Part shown: positions 7,907 through 10,368 of the stretch, piece by piece
Numbering within the stretch: the stretch's first letter is position 1
How the letters are laid out: each line of letters starts with the position of its first letter
Origin: WVWW01 sp041568335
Lineage (GTDB): Bacteria > Acidobacteriota > Polarisedimenticolia > Polarisedimenticolales > Polarisedimenticolaceae
Length of the DNA: 10,368 nt
Assembly (NCBI GenBank): GCA_041568335.1
Contig: JBFFZZ010000093.1
Coordinates: 1-10,368, forward strand
Direction: 5' to 3'
Position numbers and translations under genes: made by a program
The notes under the pieces: generated by a model
The model's input: only the letters and a program-made list of their open reading frames with translations
The model's database searches: none
What the model was told of the DNA's origin: nothing

Positions 7907-7912
7907 TCCGCG

Positions 7913-8158
7913 ATGCCACGATCCCCTGACCAGCGCTCCGGCGGTCGCCGCAAGCCGCCGCAGGCCGAGACCCACCTGGAACGACGTTTCCTCGCCGAGC
8001 GGAAGAAGGCCGGTGCGCAGCTGGCCGTCGAGTTGACCGACGGGACGCGCACCGAGGGAGTGCTGCGCCGGTACGGCGAGGACGCCATCGAGCTCGAAGG
8101 CCGACTCCACCCCGTGCGCGTCCTCAAGTCGAAGATCCGCTACATCGAAGAACCATGA
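7913..8158 (+). CDS. Small Sm-fold protein, divergent Hfq-like RNA-binding candidate
   Basis: An 81-residue basic protein. Residues 1-17 are an Arg/Pro-rich, probably disordered tail. Residues 18-34 should form the N-terminal helix (ETHLERRFLAERKK). Residues 37-62 fit the Sm1 strands (LAVELTDGTRTEGVLRRYGEDAIELEG: hydrophobic strand, DG turn, invariant-type Gly49, then IELEG). Residues 66-78 fit Sm2 (HPVRVLKSKIRYI). This parallels the Hfq order of helix, NG-type turn, G, and YKHAIS. Here the YKHA block reads LKSK, keeping the lysine but losing Tyr and His, and the proximal-face QDPFLN is absent. The C-terminal tail beyond the Sm core is missing. It could be an Hfq equivalent that binds small RNAs and mRNAs as a hexamer, or another LSm protein. 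It follows pta and converges on the tRNA-binding gene with a 7-base gap. Confidence 0.65.
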   Translation: MPRSPDQRSGGRRKPPQAETHLERRFLAERKKAGAQLAVELTDGTRTEGVLRRYGEDAIELEGRLHPVRVLKSKIRYIEEP

Positions 8159-8165
8159 AGAGCGG

Positions 8166-8588
8166 TCAGCGGACGCGTGTTCCGGGGGCGACGTCCTCGC
8201 CGAACGTGGCCACGATGGGGCGGCCGTCCAGGTCCGCCGCCAGCAGCATGCCCTGGCTCTCGACGCCGCGGATACGAGCGGGTTTGAGGTTGGCGACGAT
8301 CACGATCTTCATGCCGACCAGCTGATCCGCCTCGTAGGCTTCGGCAATCCCGGCGACGATCTGCCGTGGGCCGAGATCACCGACGTCGAGCTGGAGCCGC
8401 AGGAGCTTGTCGGTGCCCTCGACGCGTTCCGCCTCGACGATGCGCGCGACTCGCAGGTCGGCCTGCAAGAACTTGTCAAAGCTGAGTTTCTTCGGTTCCT
8501 TCTTTTTTTGTTCTTCCTTGCTCGGCTCGTCCCTGCGCGGTTCCGCTTCGGCCGGCGTCGCGCCGGCTTCCGGTTTCGTCTCGTCCAT
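8166..8588 (-). CDS. Stand-alone tRNA-binding OB-fold protein (MetRS beta-subunit/Trbp111 type)
   Basis: A 140-residue protein. Residues 1-35 are a low-complexity tail rich in Glu, Pro and Lys, ending in KKKEPKK. Residues 36-140 are a tRNA-binding domain: FDKFLQADLRVARIVEAE, KLLRLQLDVGD (61-71), RQIVAGIAE (75-83), NLKPARIRGVESQGMLLAA (100-118) and a PGTRVR end. Such domains are fused to methionyl-tRNA synthetase in many bacteria or occur as separate partners (Trbp111, MetRS beta, CsaA). The sequence fits MetRS beta best. No metG is in the window. The ATG at 8588 is the only standard start upstream of the domain and has AAGGAG 9 bases before it, so the gene begins 113 bases inside larC. It is the last gene of the sirtuin-larC operon. 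Confidence 0.9.
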   Translation of the reverse strand: MDETKPEAGATPAEAEPRRDEPSKEEQKKKEPKKLSFDKFLQADLRVARIVEAERVEGTDKLLRLQLDVGDLGPRQIVAGIAEAYEADQLVGMKIVIVANLKPARIRGVESQGMLLAADLDGRPIVATFGEDVAPGTRVR

Positions 8589-9783
8589 CGTGAAAGACTC
8601 CTTGTCTCGCGGCGTTCAACGCCGCCTGCTGCACCTCCGTCAACGCGACGCCGTGGTTCCGCGCGGCGGCCGCGCAGTCGTCGTACTCGGGCCAGACGTT
8701 GAGCGTCTCGCCCTCGAGCCTGCCGACCTTCACACGGATCGTCCCGAACGGCGTCTGCACCGGTTCGATCCGGCGCTCGAGCTCGAGGCGCTCTTCGTGG
8801 CGGAACCTTAGCCCCAGGGCCGGTGTCTCCGCCAGGACGATGCGGCCGAGGCGGTCGACGTCCCCGGGTCGGGCGAGGACGGTCAGCAGGTGGCCCGGCC
8901 GTCCCTTCTTCATCATCGAGCCCGAGACGTGTGCGTCGAGCGCGCCTTCGTCGAGCAGCCGTTCGATCGTGAAGGCCAGTACCTGGGGGGTCGCGTCGTC
9001 GAGGTTGGTCTCGATCACGACGACGGAGCGAGTCGCGTCATCGGCGTCGATGCCGAGGTCCTCGGTCCCGATGACGCCGCGCAGGAGGTTCGGTGTGTCG
9101 CCGAAATCGGCGCTGCCCGAGCCATAGCCGCTCGCTTCCGGGATAAGCGACGGCAGCGGACCCCAATCGTCGGCCAGCGTGGTGAGGATGGCGGCTCCCG
9201 TCGGTGTCAGCCGCTCGGCCTCGATCGGCCCTGCTTCGACGGGTACGCCGCGAAGCAGGTTCAGCGTCGCGGGACCCGGAACCGGATAGACCCCGTGCGC
9301 GCAGGCGACGCTGCCGAAGCCGGTGGTCAGACGCGAGACGACGATCCGTTCGATCCCCAGCGCGTGGATGCCGAAACAGGCGCCGACGACATCCACGATC
9401 GCGTCGGTTCCCCCGGCCTCGTGCAGGTGGACCTCGTCGAAGCCACGTCCGTGAGCGCGCGCTTCCGCCTCGATCAGCCGGCGGAACACGGCCAGCGCGT
9501 TTTGCTTGACCGGCAGATCGAGCGGGGCCGCATCGACGATCTCCTGGATCTGCCGCCAACCGCGCCCGTGCGGTTCGTCCGGGACGCTCACGTCGATCTT
9601 GCACGCGGCCAACCCCGACCGTTCGACACGGCGATCGTGGAGCGACCAGCCGTCGATCGGAAGACCCGCGAGCGCGCGCTTCAGATCGTCGACCCGGAGC
9701 CCGAGATCGACGAGCATGCCGAGCACCATGTCGCCCGAAGCCCCGGCCGATCCGTCGATCCAGAGAATCTTGCGCGGCATCAT
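8476..9783 (-). CDS. larC: LarC, nickel-pincer cofactor (P2TMN) nickel chelatase
   Basis: A 435-residue LarC (former DUF111/UPF0272). LarC inserts nickel into the pyridinium-3,5-bisthiocarboxylate mononucleotide used by lactate racemase and related enzymes. Motifs are DGSAGASGDM (10-19), VHLHEAGGTDAIVD (118-131), AHGVYPVPGPATLNLL (162-177), LTPTGAAIL (192-200), ETNLDDATPQVL (258-269), MKKGRPG (291-297) and PEYDDC (365-370). The His-rich run often found before the VHxHE motif is reduced to one His (His72). The family core ends near residue 395. The last 40 residues are a Gly/Arg/Glu/Lys-rich tail translated over the start of the tRNA-binding gene. Unlike Lactobacillus plantarum larC, which is read through a frameshift, this frame is continuous. 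ATG 9783 overlaps the sirtuin stop as ATGA; ATG 9780 is equally possible. larB, larE and larA are not visible. Confidence 0.93.
   Translation of the reverse strand: MMPRKILWIDGSAGASGDMVLGMLVDLGLRVDDLKRALAGLPIDGWSLHDRRVERSGLAACKIDVSVPDEPHGRGWRQIQEIVDAAPLDLPVKQNALAVFRRLIEAEARAHGRGFDEVHLHEAGGTDAIVDVVGACFGIHALGIERIVVSRLTTGFGSVACAHGVYPVPGPATLNLLRGVPVEAGPIEAERLTPTGAAILTTLADDWGPLPSLIPEASGYGSGSADFGDTPNLLRGVIGTEDLGIDADDATRSVVVIETNLDDATPQVLAFTIERLLDEGALDAHVSGSMMKKGRPGHLLTVLARPGDVDRLGRIVLAETPALGLRFRHEERLELERRIEPVQTPFGTIRVKVGRLEGETLNVWPEYDDCAAAARNHGVALTEVQQAALNAARQGVFHDGRDETGSRRDAGRSGTAQGRAEQGRTKKEGTEETQL
8502..8508 (-). other. A AAA AAG slippery heptamer within the larC/tRNA-binding gene overlap
   Basis: A run of seven A on the - strand (8509-8503) followed by G gives the heptamer A AAA AAG in the -1 slippery phase of the tRNA-binding frame (codons CAA AAA AAG). 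A -1 shift there enters the larC frame, which ends at 8478-8476 after about ten codons. It may be no more than a lysine-rich tail, as no downstream stem-loop was established. Confidence 0.3.
8598..8603 (-). promoter_or_regulatory. Shine-Dalgarno fixing the start of the tRNA-binding gene
   Basis: AAGGAG on the - strand lies 9 bases before the ATG at 8588, inside the end of larC. It is the strongest Shine-Dalgarno in the window and supports the 113-base overlap as genuine. Confidence 0.7.
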
Positions 9784-10368
9784 GCGGCACCCGGGGAGAC
9801 GGCTTCCAACAGGGCCGGCAGCGCCGTGCCCGAAGTCGCTCCGATCCGTTCGTCGACGCGATCGGAGATCGCGGTGGGTTCCGGGTTGATCTCGACGGTC
9901 CACGCACCGGCCTGTCGGCCGATCTCCGGCAGCCCGGCGGCGGGGTAAACCATCGACGACGTGCCGGCGACGAGAATGACGTCAGCACGGCTCGCGGCGT
10001 CCGCCGCGCTCTCGAAGGCACCGTCGGGAAGCGGCTCACCGAACCAGACGACACCGGGGCGTCGCCGGCCGCCGCAGCGGCAGCGGTGCGACGCGGTCAG
10101 GTCGAGCTCCTCGTCCTCGTCGCCGCAGCGGACGCAGCGGAGTCGCCACAGCGAACCGTGCAGCCTCACGATCCGTCGGTTGCCCGCGCGCTCGTGAAGC
10201 CCGTCGACGTTCTGCGTGACGAGCAGGAAACGATCCCCGAGCGCCTGCTCCAGACAGGCGAGCGCGCGGTGCCCGGCGTTGGGCGAGGCCCGGGCGGCCT
10301 TTTCCCGCCGCTCCACATAGAACCTCCAGACCGTCCGAGGGTCGGTTCGAAACGCCTCCGGCGTGGCC
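9780..10368 (-). CDS. cobB: CobB-type sirtuin, NAD-dependent protein deacylase (5' end outside window)
   Basis: 195 residues are visible up to TGA at 9782-9780. The N-terminal GAGxS NAD site and start lie beyond the window edge, and the GTG at 10316 is an internal codon because homology continues upstream (ATPEAFRTDPRTVWRFYVERR). Motifs, numbered from the first visible residue, are Tyr17 and Arg20 (FYVER, the YxxR pair of class III sirtuins that binds acidic acyl groups), TQNVDGLHERAG (51-62), catalytic His70 (RLHGS), the zinc cysteines C78/C81 and C96/C98, GVVWFGEPLP, and GTSSMVYPAAGL and EINPEPT for NAD. The second zinc pair is C-x-C where C-x2-C is usual. It should remove succinyl, malonyl or acetyl groups from lysines using NAD. 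It overlaps larC by 4 bases, so the two are probably co-translated. Confidence 0.95.
   Translation of the reverse strand, partial: ATPEAFRTDPRTVWRFYVERREKAARASPNAGHRALACLEQALGDRFLLVTQNVDGLHERAGNRRIVRLHGSLWRLRCVRCGDEDEELDLTASHRCRCGGRRRPGVVWFGEPLPDGAFESAADAASRADVILVAGTSSMVYPAAGLPEIGRQAGAWTVEINPEPTAISDRVDERIGATSGTALPALLEAVSPGAA

Noticed and set aside
9784..9903. N-terminal extension of larC upstream of 9783
   Set aside because: The 40 extra residues are Arg-rich and overlap the sirtuin gene, and LarC homology begins at MPRKILWIDG.
1..10368. Search for CRISPR arrays, insertion-sequence ends, tRNA genes and phage or defence genes
   Set aside because: No regularly spaced repeats, terminal inverted repeats, tRNA-like cloverleafs or such protein motifs were found by eye.

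Overview
This is a gene-dense chromosomal window from a GC-rich bacterium (about two thirds G+C by eye, not computed). Its ten protein genes are almost all housekeeping or cofactor genes, and no gap between them exceeds about 60 bases. I see no tRNA, rRNA, CRISPR array, insertion sequence or phage gene. The order rho-rpmE-prfA-prmC, a small Sm/Hfq-like protein of unusual type and a cellulose-synthase-like GT2 suggest a deep Gram-negative-type lineage. An Acidobacteriota-like or former deltaproteobacterial host is my guess, and it is weakly supported.

Left block, + strand (1-4035): the C-terminal part of transcription terminator Rho, ribosomal protein L31 (zinc-binding form), peptide release factor 1, the methyltransferase PrmC that modifies the release-factor GGQ glutamine, and molybdenum insertase MoeA. 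prfA-prmC and prmC-moeA overlap by 4 bases. prmC has no ATG, GTG or TTG at the right place and most likely starts at a CTG behind a good Shine-Dalgarno sequence.

Middle block (4015-8158): a membrane family-2 glycosyltransferase on the - strand is divergent from a polytopic GT-C type glycosyltransferase on the + strand, which suggests cell-surface polysaccharide or glycolipid assembly. The + strand continues with phosphate acetyltransferase (pta) and an 81-residue Sm-fold protein that resembles Hfq but lacks its YKHA motif.

Right block, - strand (8166-10368): a CobB-type sirtuin with the class III YxxR signature (cut by the window edge), the nickel-pincer cofactor enzyme LarC (4-base overlap), and a stand-alone tRNA-binding OB-fold protein of the MetRS-beta type. 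The start of the last gene lies 113 bases inside the end of larC.

The most interesting signals are in how the genes are expressed. Four genes (prfA, moeA, pta and the Sm-like gene) lack a Shine-Dalgarno sequence and carry a TAnnnT hexamer ending 6 or 7 bases before the start codon, the layout expected of leaderless transcripts. rpmE, prmC and the tRNA-binding gene instead have Shine-Dalgarno sequences. No unambiguous new defence or mobile system is visible.
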